Shown here: positions 1-6,226 of the stretch, one piece after another
How the letters are laid out: every line of letters begins with the position of its first letter
How positions within the stretch are numbered: position 1 is the first letter of the stretch
Translations under genes and position numbers: made by a program
Notes under the pieces: generated by a model
The model's input: only the letters and a program-made list of their open reading frames with translations
Told to the model about the DNA's origin: nothing
Database searches by the model: none
Assembly: GCA_002170355.2 (NCBI GenBank)
Contig: NHET02000098.1
Coordinates: 1-6,981, forward strand
Source of the DNA: Gammaproteobacteria bacterium TMED92
GTDB lineage: Bacteria > Pseudomonadota > Gammaproteobacteria > Pseudomonadales > Azotimanducaceae
Reading direction: 5' to 3'
DNA length: 6,981 nucleotides

Positions 1-697
1 CAAACTGCCCGGTATTGCGTTCGTTGATGCGAAAGTAAGTGGACAATTCCATCGGACAACGCACGCCCTTGGGAATATAAACAAAGGAACCATCGCTAAA
101 GACCGCCGAATTTAGCCCGGCGTAAAAGTTGTCACGCTGCGGCACAACGCTGCCCAAATACTTTTGCACCAGTTCGGGATGGCTCTGAACGGCCTCAGAG
201 ATCGGACAGAAAATCACCCCAGCGTCCGCGAGTTTCTGCTTGAAGGTAGTCGCAATAGAGACGCTGTCGAACACCACGTCCACCGCGACATTGCTGCTTG
301 GTTGCTCTGGGTCGGCAACGACGCCGGCCAATGCTGCCTGTTCGTGTAAAGGTATACCGAGCTTTTCGTAAGTGCGCAGCAGTTCTGGGTCAACTTCGTC
401 TAACGAGCGCGGACCGTCCGCTTGGCTTTTTGGCGCCGAATAGTAAGAAATGCTCTGAAAGTCGATTTCCGGATAGTGCAGGTGTGGCCAATCCGGCTCA
501 GCCATTTCGCGCCATTGTTGATACGCCTGAAGGCGCCAATCGGTGAGCCATTCGGGTTCGTCCTTGCGCGCAGAAATAAAGCGAATGACGTCTTCGCTCA
601 GTCCGGGCGGCAAGGTGTCTGCTTCGACATCGGTAACGAAACCTGCGCTATATTCGCGCCCGGCTTCGACCAAATCATCTACAGAGTGTTGGCTCAC
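1..697 (-). CDS. sufB: SufB, Fe-S cluster assembly scaffold subunit (N-terminal 232 codons; 3' end outside window)
   Basis: SufB is the scaffold subunit of the SufBC2D complex, which builds Fe-S clusters in the cytoplasm. The frame is open without a stop from a GTG at 697-695 to the left edge, giving 232 residues, about half the usual 480-495. The stretch at residues 189-232 is a near-perfect SufB signature: [20 protein letters not shown] followed by [17 protein letters not shown] and NTGQF. The N-terminal part (residues 45-70, [14 protein letters not shown] and following) is also typical of the family. The GTG start is chosen because AGGAG lies 5 bases upstream and the protein then begins where SufB normally does; no in-frame ATG occurs before residue 65. 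The methyltransferase gene diverges from it. An iscR-type regulator, which often sits directly upstream of sufB in gammaproteobacteria, is not present here. The remaining suf genes would lie beyond the left edge. The family assignment is very secure. Confidence 0.96.
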   Translation of the reverse strand, partial: MSQHSVDDLVEAGREYSAGFVTDVEADTLPPGLSEDVIRFISARKDEPEWLTDWRLQAYQQWREMAEPDWPHLHYPEIDFQSISYYSAPKSQADGPRSLDEVDPELLRTYEKLGIPLHEQAALAGVVADPEQPSSNVAVDVVFDSVSIATTFKQKLADAGVIFCPISEAVQSHPELVQKYLGSVVPQRDNFYAGLNSAVFSDGSFVYIPKGVRCPMELSTYFRINERNTGQF

Positions 698-702
698 TGT
701 TG

Positions 703-707
703 CTCCT
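703..707 (-). promoter_or_regulatory. Shine-Dalgarno site fixing the GTG start of sufB
   Basis: The minus strand reads AGGAG, then five bases (CAACA), then GTG. This spacing supports the non-ATG start of sufB at 697. Confidence 0.75.
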
Positions 708-843
708 GAGTGTTGTGGGCTACTGAAAGACGCGAATCATACCGCGATCAGCACTGATTTTCGGCACATCCAGTCAATGGGGTGTGAATCCCGTGCTACA
801 AGCTGCTGTCGGGCAGTATTGGTCGAAGAAGTCGAAATTTGTT

Positions 844-873
844 TTGTGTCAAAGCCATGTTCAATGCGATATT
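844..873 (+). promoter_or_regulatory. Possible sigma-70-type promoter for the methyltransferase gene
   Basis: TTGTGT at 844-849 and GATATT at 868-873 are separated by 18 bases, and the -10-like box lies about 75 bases before the chosen ATG at 948. The -35 matches consensus at four of six positions, and the -10 also matches at four of six (TATAAT). It is a weak, position-based call with no experimental support. Confidence 0.3.
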
Positions 874-937
874 GCGCAAAGCGTTAACAGATGCGGGTCG
901 ACGCGACCAGATTGTCTAACGCGAAAGTTCTAATGTT

Positions 938-942
938 AGGAG
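938..942 (+). promoter_or_regulatory. Shine-Dalgarno site that decides the methyltransferase start
   Basis: AGGAG is followed by five bases (TGTTC) and ATG at 948. The in-frame ATG at 891 has no such site, so the shorter protein is preferred. Confidence 0.75.
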
Positions 943-947
943 TGTTC

Positions 948-1583
948 ATGCCTCGCCTGCAGCGTGTCCCAGAACCCCACGTGCAATACGCCTACGGCGT
1001 ATATCTTCTCGGACACAAGCATCCCCTTATCAAGGCGCTGAAGAGTCGGCACCAGCCGTCTGTGCATGGGCATCGCTCGTGGGATGCTGCCTACCTGCTG
1101 ATGGATTACCTTGTGCACAACCCGCTTAGTAGCGGCGCCTCTGTGATGGAACTGGGCTGCGGATGGGGCGCGGTATCTACGTTTTGTGCGAAAAAGTTTG
1201 CTGCCTCGGTAACCGGTGTGGATCTTGACGCCCAGGTATTTCCTTATCTTGATGTGCTGGCAGAGATCAATGACGTGCAAATCGACACCCAATGTGCGGA
1301 CTTCAAAAAACTCAAAGCTAGCGACTTAGGTGCACACCAAGTGATCGTTGGCAGTGACATTTGCTTTTGGGACTCATTAGTCGGGCCTCTGGTCAAGCTA
1401 GTGTCTCGGGCGATGAAGGCGAATACGCAAAAGATCATAATCGCAGACCCTGGTCGGCCGACATTTTATGAGTTTTGCGACCAGGTAGCACAGCATTATC
1501 CGCTGCAACTGCAGGAATGGTATTCGGTCGAACCGGACAAATTTACAGGCGAGGTCGTAGAGATTCGAAATAGTAAAAAATAG
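948..1583 (+). CDS. Class I SAM-dependent methyltransferase, METTL/ETF-beta-lysine methyltransferase-like
   Basis: The 211-residue protein is a Rossmann-fold methyltransferase. Motif I is VMELGCGWGA at residues 66-75, the glycine-rich S-adenosylmethionine loop. It is followed by the acidic GVDLD at 90-94, which would bind the ribose, and by VGSDICFW at 134-141 on the fourth strand. HRSWDAAYLLMDYL at 42-55 resembles the W-x-x-A segment before motif I in the small protein-lysine methyltransferases of the METTL20/METTL21 group. This makes a protein substrate plausible but unproven; a small-molecule substrate cannot be excluded. An upstream ATG at 891 would add 19 residues, but the AGGAG five bases before 948 and the unremarkable extra residues argue for 948. 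It is a single gene, divergent from sufB and convergent with the stator operon, so its own neighbours say nothing about its substrate. Confidence 0.82.
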   Translation: MPRLQRVPEPHVQYAYGVYLLGHKHPLIKALKSRHQPSVHGHRSWDAAYLLMDYLVHNPLSSGASVMELGCGWGAVSTFCAKKFAASVTGVDLDAQVFPYLDVLAEINDVQIDTQCADFKKLKASDLGAHQVIVGSDICFWDSLVGPLVKLVSRAMKANTQKIIIADPGRPTFYEFCDQVAQHYPLQLQEWYSVEPDKFTGEVVEIRNSKK

Positions 1584-1600
1584 TCATTTTTTAGCTATTT
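1568..1600. terminator. AT-rich inverted repeat spanning both convergent stop codons; possible bidirectional terminator
   Basis: AAATAG plus TAAAAAA at 1568-1580 is complementary to TTTTTTA at 1587-1593 and CTATTT at 1595-1600, with G1594 unpaired and a six-base loop (1581-1586). The 13-pair stem is almost all A-T, so it is weaker than a classical intrinsic terminator. It does carry runs of A and T on both sides and sits exactly where transcription from both strands must end. The stop codons of both genes lie within it. Confidence 0.45.
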
Positions 1601-2259
1601 GTTAAAAATCCTTCAAGCTGACTGGCAAGTCCTGTGCAGGCGCTGTTTTGCACTCGTGCGATGATCGGAATTGGCACGACCAGTGCGGGCATGTAGCTGG
1701 TGCCGGCAGCGTCCGAGGACACGCGTCCTGCCGCTTGTTGTTCTTGGGTGTCCCACACGCTGGCTTCGTAAGAGGCGTCGTTCTCCCACGTTAAAAAGCC
1801 AAAACAACCGCCGCCGGCAGGGCTCATACCACAGGTAACGGAGCCGCCTTCGGAAACGCGCTCGGTTTTGCCCTGTACCCAGATCACATAACGTAATCCT
1901 AACTGCTCCAAGCGCTCTGACAGCATGGGTTGATCGAGCAATGCGGGTAGCTCATTCGCGTTTACCGGCGCCGTGCGCGGTTCGAACCAGGGAAAGGTCG
2001 CGTCCACGAAGTCTTGCTCCGTAAGTACAGCAACTCGGTCGCTGCTGAGGTTATCAGCCACGCATTGAATAAAGTCGATTTCTGTCTCGTTACTGCTTGG
2101 CCTACTGCGTCTGCCCAAGACGACGACAGTTTCGGAGCCGACTATGCCTGTCGCGCGCTCTCGAACCTCCTGCACCGTTGCAGTCACGCAGCCGCTCAGC
2201 AATGCAATAATGCTCAGCGAGAGGAGTGAGAAAATGACATTACCGATTGGTTTGCTCAT
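1591..2259 (-). CDS. Predicted outer-membrane lipoprotein, unknown function (last gene of stator operon)
   Basis: This is a 222-residue lipoprotein. Residues 1-24 form a lipoprotein signal peptide: a short basic start (MSKP), a hydrophobic stretch (VIFSLLSLSIIALL) and the lipobox LSGC, with Cys24 as the lipidated residue. Val25 follows, and without Asp at that position the protein is expected in the outer membrane by the usual sorting rule. The mature part is soluble and has four further cysteines, at 66, 143, 152 and 208, which could form two disulfides in the periplasm. FPWFEP at 89-94 and RYVIWVQG at 123-130 look like conserved core segments, but I recognise no named family. The start at 2259 is chosen because its ATG overlaps the preceding stop as ATGA and has AAGGAGG nine bases upstream. 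A further in-frame ATG at 2310 would place 17 polar residues before the signal peptide and is disfavoured. Confidence 0.8.
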   Translation of the reverse strand: MSKPIGNVIFSLLSLSIIALLSGCVTATVQEVRERATGIVGSETVVVLGRRSRPSSNETEIDFIQCVADNLSSDRVAVLTEQDFVDATFPWFEPRTAPVNANELPALLDQPMLSERLEQLGLRYVIWVQGKTERVSEGGSVTCGMSPAGGGCFGFLTWENDASYEASVWDTQEQQAAGRVSSDAAGTSYMPALVVPIPIIARVQNSACTGLASQLEGFLTNS

Positions 2260-2906
2260 GAGCCGGAGCCTCCTTGAGTCGCGTTGGTGGTTGTTGCTGG
2301 TTGGAGCCACTGGTTGGCGGTTTGCGCACTGCTAAAGTTCAAGCTAAACATTGCCGCCATGTCGCGACAAGCGGCAATGGCTGCGGCGTACAGCCCTTGA
2401 TTGTCGTTGCCATGATTAGCGACGTTGGCTTTGCCATATGCGGGCAGATCCCAACTACCGAGTTTGGTTGCTGTTTGATCATAGATGTCGAAGCGGTAAC
2501 GAATCCATACTTCGTAATAATCTGTTCGAGTTTGTGCGGGGGTAGAAAACTGCAGGTCCTCGATCACAGGCACTAAGCTGCCATCGTAACTTGTCGCCGC
2601 GAGCTGTGTTGTCAGTTCATAGTCATCAAAAGCTCCTTGCGCCAACCGTTGGAACAGGAGTTTTTGCGCCGCTCCGACATTGATGCTGTAGTCGCCGCCG
2701 CGAGCAAGGGTCTCGGTGTGCACGTAGTTGAGTAATTCCGGACTCAACACGATAGCCACCCGGGTGGGCGAGGGTGCAACAAGAGGTACTGGAAAATCGC
2801 CACTTAACTCGACTCGGGTACTCGCGCAGCCACTGCTCAGAAGTGCCATCACGAGAAGGCTCCAGGTGCTCAAGCCGCCGGTAAGGTTTGCCTTGTTGTG
2901 TCTCAT
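2256..2906 (-). CDS. Predicted outer-membrane lipoprotein, unknown function (fifth gene of stator operon)
   Basis: This is a 216-residue lipoprotein. The signal peptide has a polar, lysine- and arginine-containing start, a hydrophobic core (WSLLVMALL, residues 15-23) and SSGC, with Cys27 as the likely lipidated residue. Ala28 follows, which suggests outer-membrane delivery. The mature protein begins with a short Pro-rich linker. A core follows with RVAIVLSPELLNYV at 49-62 and a helix-like segment GAAQKLLFQRLAQGAFDD at 78-95. Further on is a beta-rich part, YYEVWIRYRFDIYD at 130-143. The C-terminus is low in complexity, rich in Thr, Gly and Ser. I do not recognise the family. The alternating strand and helix pattern recalls small envelope lipoproteins that assist other machines, but that is only an impression. 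GGAG lies five bases before the ATG, which overlaps the stop of the preceding VWA gene as ATGA. Confidence 0.8.
   Translation of the reverse strand: MRHNKANLTGGLSTWSLLVMALLSSGCASTRVELSGDFPVPLVAPSPTRVAIVLSPELLNYVHTETLARGGDYSINVGAAQKLLFQRLAQGAFDDYELTTQLAATSYDGSLVPVIEDLQFSTPAQTRTDYYEVWIRYRFDIYDQTATKLGSWDLPAYGKANVANHGNDNQGLYAAAIAACRDMAAMFSLNFSSAQTANQWLQPATTTNATQGGSGS
2269..2275 (-). promoter_or_regulatory. Strong Shine-Dalgarno site of the last lipoprotein gene, inside the preceding gene
   Basis: AAGGAGG on the minus strand lies nine bases before the ATG at 2259 and within the coding sequence of the upstream lipoprotein. It is the best match to the anti-Shine-Dalgarno sequence among the sites I examined here and fixes the start. 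Confidence 0.7.
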
Positions 2907-3889
2907 TGATACTCCGTCAATCCAACAAAAGTGCCATCGTTACGATAAGCCAACTCGCGCATAAGTGCCGCAAAGCGAAAAATTCGCGCGTTTGGCTGAT
3001 CCAGATAGACCGGAAAGCCGATGGCGTGAATGCGTACGCGGCGGCGGCCGCTGTTGTCTGTTCGGTTGACCAGATCTACCGCCTCCACTACTTCCTCTAT
3101 GGAGTTGCCGGTGTAGTCATCACCAAAGACATAGATACTGATGCGTTTGTTAGGATCATAGTAGGTCGCAATAGCTTCGCGAATGCCCTCAACTGGACTT
3201 GAGTTAGAAAAGGGTGCCCAGTTACGCAGCGTCTGAATGATACTGTTGCGTAACGCTGGGGTATCTTCTATCCAGCGACGCCGATACAGCGGGAACATGT
3301 AGTCGCCCATGTCATTCATGACTTGAATACCCTTTATCTGCGGGTAGATCGACAAGGTTTCCTGGACTTTCTGCACGACCTGGACCCAGGCCGCGCTCTG
3401 CATGCTGCCCGAGGTATCGATGACAAAAACGATGTACTCAGAGTCGACGCTGATTCCGCCCACCAAGCCAGAATCGCGGCGAAAGTCCAAACCAAGCAAC
3501 TGTTCCATTTCGTCGGTCAGGCTTTGCCGCGCTGATGCCAGTTGTCGATTTTCTGTAGAAATGTTTTTGCTGGCTTCAGACAGAGTGTCGTAGCGCGCCA
3601 GCACATCGCTCAATTGGGTTTGCACAGTGATCTGTTGCGTCAGAGACTGTTCCAGTTGCTGGCTCTCATCGCTGAGTTGGTTGCGCAGTTGTGTTATTTG
3701 TCCCCTTAGCTCGAACAGGGCATCCTCGCGTGCCGCGACGCGCTCTGACAAATCTAAATTGCTGTCCTCTAATACCTGAGGCTCCAAAGTTTTAGTGAGC
3801 ATTAGCAACAAAATCACAGCCCCAAAGCCACAGCATATGACGTCCAAAAAAGACACGCTGAACTCTTCAATGCCTCGACGTCGTATCAT
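2903..3889 (-). CDS. ExbD-like membrane-anchored VWA protein, second paralogue, with altered MIDAS
   Basis: This 328-residue protein has a short basic N-terminus (MIRRRG), one transmembrane helix at about 10-32 with FLDV at 14-17, a coiled coil at about 43-132 and a VWA domain from about 150 to the end. Asp16 in the helix aligns with the functional Asp of ExbD/TolR. The first MIDAS motif is intact, VIDTSGSM at 156-163 (D158, S160, S162). The second and third elements differ from consensus: SPVEGI at 231-236 stands where a Thr motif is expected, and VFGDDYTG at 254-261 where the usual S/T-D-G is expected. By the positive-inside rule the N-terminus is cytoplasmic and the VWA domain periplasmic. 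The start at 3889 is chosen because it gives an ATGA overlap and lines up exactly with the upstream paralogue; the ATG at 3949 would prepend 20 residues encoded inside that gene. Role inferred: a stator subunit or force-transmitting arm. Confidence 0.85.
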   Translation of the reverse strand: MIRRRGIEEFSVSFLDVICCGFGAVILLLMLTKTLEPQVLEDSNLDLSERVAAREDALFELRGQITQLRNQLSDESQQLEQSLTQQITVQTQLSDVLARYDTLSEASKNISTENRQLASARQSLTDEMEQLLGLDFRRDSGLVGGISVDSEYIVFVIDTSGSMQSAAWVQVVQKVQETLSIYPQIKGIQVMNDMGDYMFPLYRRRWIEDTPALRNSIIQTLRNWAPFSNSSPVEGIREAIATYYDPNKRISIYVFGDDYTGNSIEEVVEAVDLVNRTDNSGRRRVRIHAIGFPVYLDQPNARIFRFAALMRELAYRNDGTFVGLTEYQ

Positions 3890-4974
3890 GGCCAATCCCA
3901 TGAAGGCGATATAAAAGCGCCTCCCGACAGGCGAGCCAATTGCCACCACGCGGCACTGGCCATCGGGTCGCCCTCCATTGGAAATAAAATGACATTCACC
4001 GGTATTTGGCGGGGCAACCGTGTCGCTGCCTCTCGAAACAATTTGAGCCGCGTTTTGCCGTCTACGGTGGGGCTTCGAGGGCTGGCGCTGGTACGCGTCG
4101 GCAAGCCGTCGGTAATCAGATAAATGTTGTCCGGGATCGGTGACAAATCCCGTACCGCCAACATTAACGACTCCAAATTAGTGCCACCGACCGGTACTGT
4201 TTGTGCGAGCGCATCAATGCCTCGATTTAATGCGCTGCCGTCGGACATCGGTTGCCAATCTAGGTCAGAGTCGGTGACATAGCTGCGCACGCTCTCGTTA
4301 AATCCATAAAGTTGGAACTCTGCATCCAGCGGCAACTGGGCAGCTAGCCATTCCGCAGTGCGTAAGGCACGTTGCCACTTTGGTGCTTGACGCTTCTTCT
4401 CGTCGGTCATATTGCGGCGGCGTAATATGTTAACGATGGTTTCGTCGAGCATGCTCGCGGAGGTATCAACAATGATGACGATATTGCGTCCGCCGACTTT
4501 TAGGCCGGTAAGGTATTGACGGTCGCCTTCGCCTTGAATAGCTCGCACTTGATTGCCGTCGGTTGCGGCTTTTAACGCCTGTAGCTTCTCGACCTCATCT
4601 TGGCGGCTGTTGATATCAGACCTCAGCGCCGCAACATCCTCTTGCTGAGCTGTGGTGCGCTTTTGCAGTTCGCTGAGAGTTTGTACTTGCTGTTGCAGTT
4701 GCGCCTCAAGGGTTGTCAGTTCGGTCGTTGAATCGGTTAGGTTGCGCCGCACTTCGTTTTGGCTCTCCGTCAGTTCGAGTAGATCTTTCTCGCCCTGTAA
4801 TACTTGGTAGTCGAGCATGCGTATCTCGGCTAAAAGGTCCTTGTTGATGACCTCTTGAGTTTGTTGCGACTCATGATTCATGATCAAGAAAACGAGCACC
4901 ACCGCACCGAAGCCGCAGGACATGACGTCTAAGAATGCGAGAGAGAAGCCCACATTGCGGCGCTGTCGACGCAT
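3886..4974 (-). CDS. ExbD-like membrane-anchored VWA protein, first paralogue, with intact MIDAS
   Basis: This 362-residue protein begins with a strongly basic tail (MRRQRR), then a single transmembrane helix at about 10-32 containing FLDVMSCGFGAVVLVFLI. Asp16 occupies the place of the functional Asp in ExbD/TolR, whose helix also reads hydrophobic-DV. A glutamine- and leucine-rich coiled coil follows at about 36-137. The VWA domain runs from about 160 to the end and has a complete metal-binding MIDAS: IVDTSASM at 168-175 (D170, S172, S174), GGTN at 263-266 (T265) and LITDG at 286-290 (D289). It should therefore bind a divalent cation and a protein ligand in the periplasm. There is one base between the stop of the Hsp70-like gene and this ATG, and no strong Shine-Dalgarno site, which points to coupled translation. 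Residues 10-27 are identical to the downstream paralogue at 13 of 18 positions, so the two arose by duplication. Confidence 0.87.
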   Translation of the reverse strand: MRRQRRNVGFSLAFLDVMSCGFGAVVLVFLIMNHESQQTQEVINKDLLAEIRMLDYQVLQGEKDLLELTESQNEVRRNLTDSTTELTTLEAQLQQQVQTLSELQKRTTAQQEDVAALRSDINSRQDEVEKLQALKAATDGNQVRAIQGEGDRQYLTGLKVGGRNIVIIVDTSASMLDETIVNILRRRNMTDEKKRQAPKWQRALRTAEWLAAQLPLDAEFQLYGFNESVRSYVTDSDLDWQPMSDGSALNRGIDALAQTVPVGGTNLESLMLAVRDLSPIPDNIYLITDGLPTRTSASPRSPTVDGKTRLKLFREAATRLPRQIPVNVILFPMEGDPMASAAWWQLARLSGGAFISPSWDWP

Positions 4975-4975
4975 G

Positions 4976-6226
4976 TTAGTCGTCGACCCGAATAGCGACC
5001 CAAGTTTGTCCTAACACCTGCACTTGATCCGCGCAGCGCAGTCGCGCTCTGGTTGGCGCAGCATCGTTAACGCGAACGTCGGCGCCCGGTCGCAGCAACC
5101 CGTCTTCATCGAAGTAAGCGCGCAGTGTCCCGTTGGTCAAAGGAGTCGCCAGATGATTGGCTAATAGGTGAGTGGCCGGTGGTTGTGGCGCCTGTGCAGA
5201 CGTATCGGTTGCTATGGTGTCAGAGCCTTCGACAGTTGCCGGAGCGACAGCAATCGGTGACCTTGCGCTTTGACACTGGGTGATGCGGACAGGCTCGCTA
5301 TGGCCGTTGCGTTGCTGAATCTGCAACAACGCCAACACATCCGTTTTACACTCTGTCACGTTTTCTAGGCTATTGCTCAGCAATTCTTGTAAGCCAGGGA
5401 TCGATGCTGCGCGCGGCGTTAACAGCAAGTGCTCGATCTGTGCAAGTTCCGTTTGGGGCAGACGTTTTTGCAGCGCAGAGCGCAATTGATTGACGGTGAT
5501 GTCGGACTTACGCGCTACGCCATCTACATTGACCGTGATGTTGGGTTCAGTCGGCAAATCTGCGTCGATCCAACCGAATGCTTGGTCAAAAGCCTGTTGT
5601 TCGGACTCGGCACTGTGTAACGGGTCAAAACGGCTACTCTGCATAAACGTGGTGGCAATTACTTGCAACCAAGCATCTACCACATTGATAACGCCGATAC
5701 GCTCTAACACCATGCTGCCCACGACTTGAGTGTGCTGGTCTACGTTCTGCAGTTCTGACAGGTATGCGTGATTGAGGCCGATATCGAAGACGTGATAGCG
5801 CGAGCTGCTGTGTTGATGGTGGGCTAATGCGCTGTCGACAAAGCCGCGGACCTTAATGCCCGCTTCACCGGCGATTCCTAACAATAGTCCTAATTGCTCA
5901 TCAGTATAGTGCGCGGGGGCTGCCACTGTGACCGCATCCATGTGCTGCAGTTGCAATTCAAGTCTTAGAGCCTGTAGCTGGTGATAGATCAGGTCCGCAT
6001 GGTTTTGCGCGGCACCAATGGTTTGCGGCAGGGTTTCTGTGTTTAGGCGCGATAAAAAGTTGGCGCTAAATTTTTGCGGATTTGTGCGACTCTGTGCCAT
6101 TGCCGCGTTGCCAAAGACGATGCCGTTATCCTGCTCTACCGCTGCTGCCGCCTGGCGGTAAAGACAGGCACCGGCGGCGTCAAAACAACTGAGTTGCCAG
6201 TCATTCAATTCTAAAACGTAGCTCAT
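4976..6226 (-). CDS. Degenerate Hsp70/actin-fold protein, probable pseudo-ATPase
   Basis: This 416-residue cytoplasmic protein has no signal peptide and no membrane helix. It recalls the Hsp70 ATPase domain in several ordered places: FGNAAMAQSRTNP at 38-50 (Hsp70 has G-x-x-A and TNP there), AVTVAAPAHYTDEQLGLLLGIA at 98-119 with AGIKVRGFVDSALAHH after it (Hsp70: VPAYFNDAQR, AGL, EPTAAAL), VFDIG at 146-150, and LLLTPRAASIPGLQELL at 267-283 (Hsp70: VGGSTRIP). The nucleotide motifs are eroded. The N-terminal GIDLGTTNS region reads VLELNDWQLS, the DLGGGT loop reads DIGLNHA, and the GGS loop reads TPRAAS. ATP hydrolysis is therefore unlikely. An Ala/Pro/Thr-rich linker (about 323-360) and a small C-terminal domain (about 365-416) replace the Hsp70 substrate-binding domain. 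Translation starts at an ATGA overlap with the channel gene, with GGAG six bases upstream. Fold call moderately sure; function unknown. Confidence 0.68.
   Translation of the reverse strand: MSYVLELNDWQLSCFDAAGACLYRQAAAAVEQDNGIVFGNAAMAQSRTNPQKFSANFLSRLNTETLPQTIGAAQNHADLIYHQLQALRLELQLQHMDAVTVAAPAHYTDEQLGLLLGIAGEAGIKVRGFVDSALAHHQHSSSRYHVFDIGLNHAYLSELQNVDQHTQVVGSMVLERIGVINVVDAWLQVIATTFMQSSRFDPLHSAESEQQAFDQAFGWIDADLPTEPNITVNVDGVARKSDITVNQLRSALQKRLPQTELAQIEHLLLTPRAASIPGLQELLSNSLENVTECKTDVLALLQIQQRNGHSEPVRITQCQSARSPIAVAPATVEGSDTIATDTSAQAPQPPATHLLANHLATPLTNGTLRAYFDEDGLLRPGADVRVNDAAPTRARLRCADQVQVLGQTWVAIRVDD

Larger units (their letters stand above)
698..947. other. Divergent intergenic region between sufB and the methyltransferase gene
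   Basis: About 250 bases separate the two divergent start codons, and the promoters of both genes should lie here. On the minus strand a TATGAT hexamer at 735-740 could be a -10 box for sufB, about 40 bases before its GTG, but no good -35 lies at normal spacing; a TTGACT at 773-778 is about 30 bases upstream, too far. An activator-dependent promoter is therefore possible. I see no convincing operator, tRNA or small RNA and no supported small gene. The open frames crossing this stretch lack ribosome binding sites and family resemblance. Confidence 0.6.

Noticed and set aside
1..697. A broken or frameshifted sufB
   Set aside because: The frame is continuous from GTG 697 to the window edge with family residues throughout; it is only cut by the boundary.
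759..780. A possible IscR-type operator upstream of sufB
   Set aside because: Only a half-site (TTGACTG on the minus strand) fits the type 1 consensus; the other half matches poorly.
164..887. Several overlapping plus-strand open frames opposite sufB and in the intergenic region
   Set aside because: They are antisense shadows of a clearly conserved sufB frame or have no ribosome binding site and no family resemblance.
891..947. An upstream in-frame ATG extending the methyltransferase by 19 residues
   Set aside because: It has no ribosome binding site, whereas AGGAG sits five bases before the ATG at 948.
2260..2310. A longer start for the last lipoprotein gene
   Set aside because: It would put 17 polar residues before the signal peptide; the ATG at 2259 has AAGGAGG upstream and an ATGA overlap.
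3890..3949. A longer start for the second VWA protein, overlapping the first by 64 bases
   Set aside because: The added 20 residues precede the basic tail and membrane helix; the ATG at 3889 gives an ATGA overlap and aligns residue for residue with the paralogue.
3886..6226. Identification as a tellurite-type TerY or MoxR-associated VWA cluster
   Set aside because: No MoxR ATPase, phosphatase or kinase gene is present, and the VWA proteins are membrane-anchored with an ExbD-like helix.
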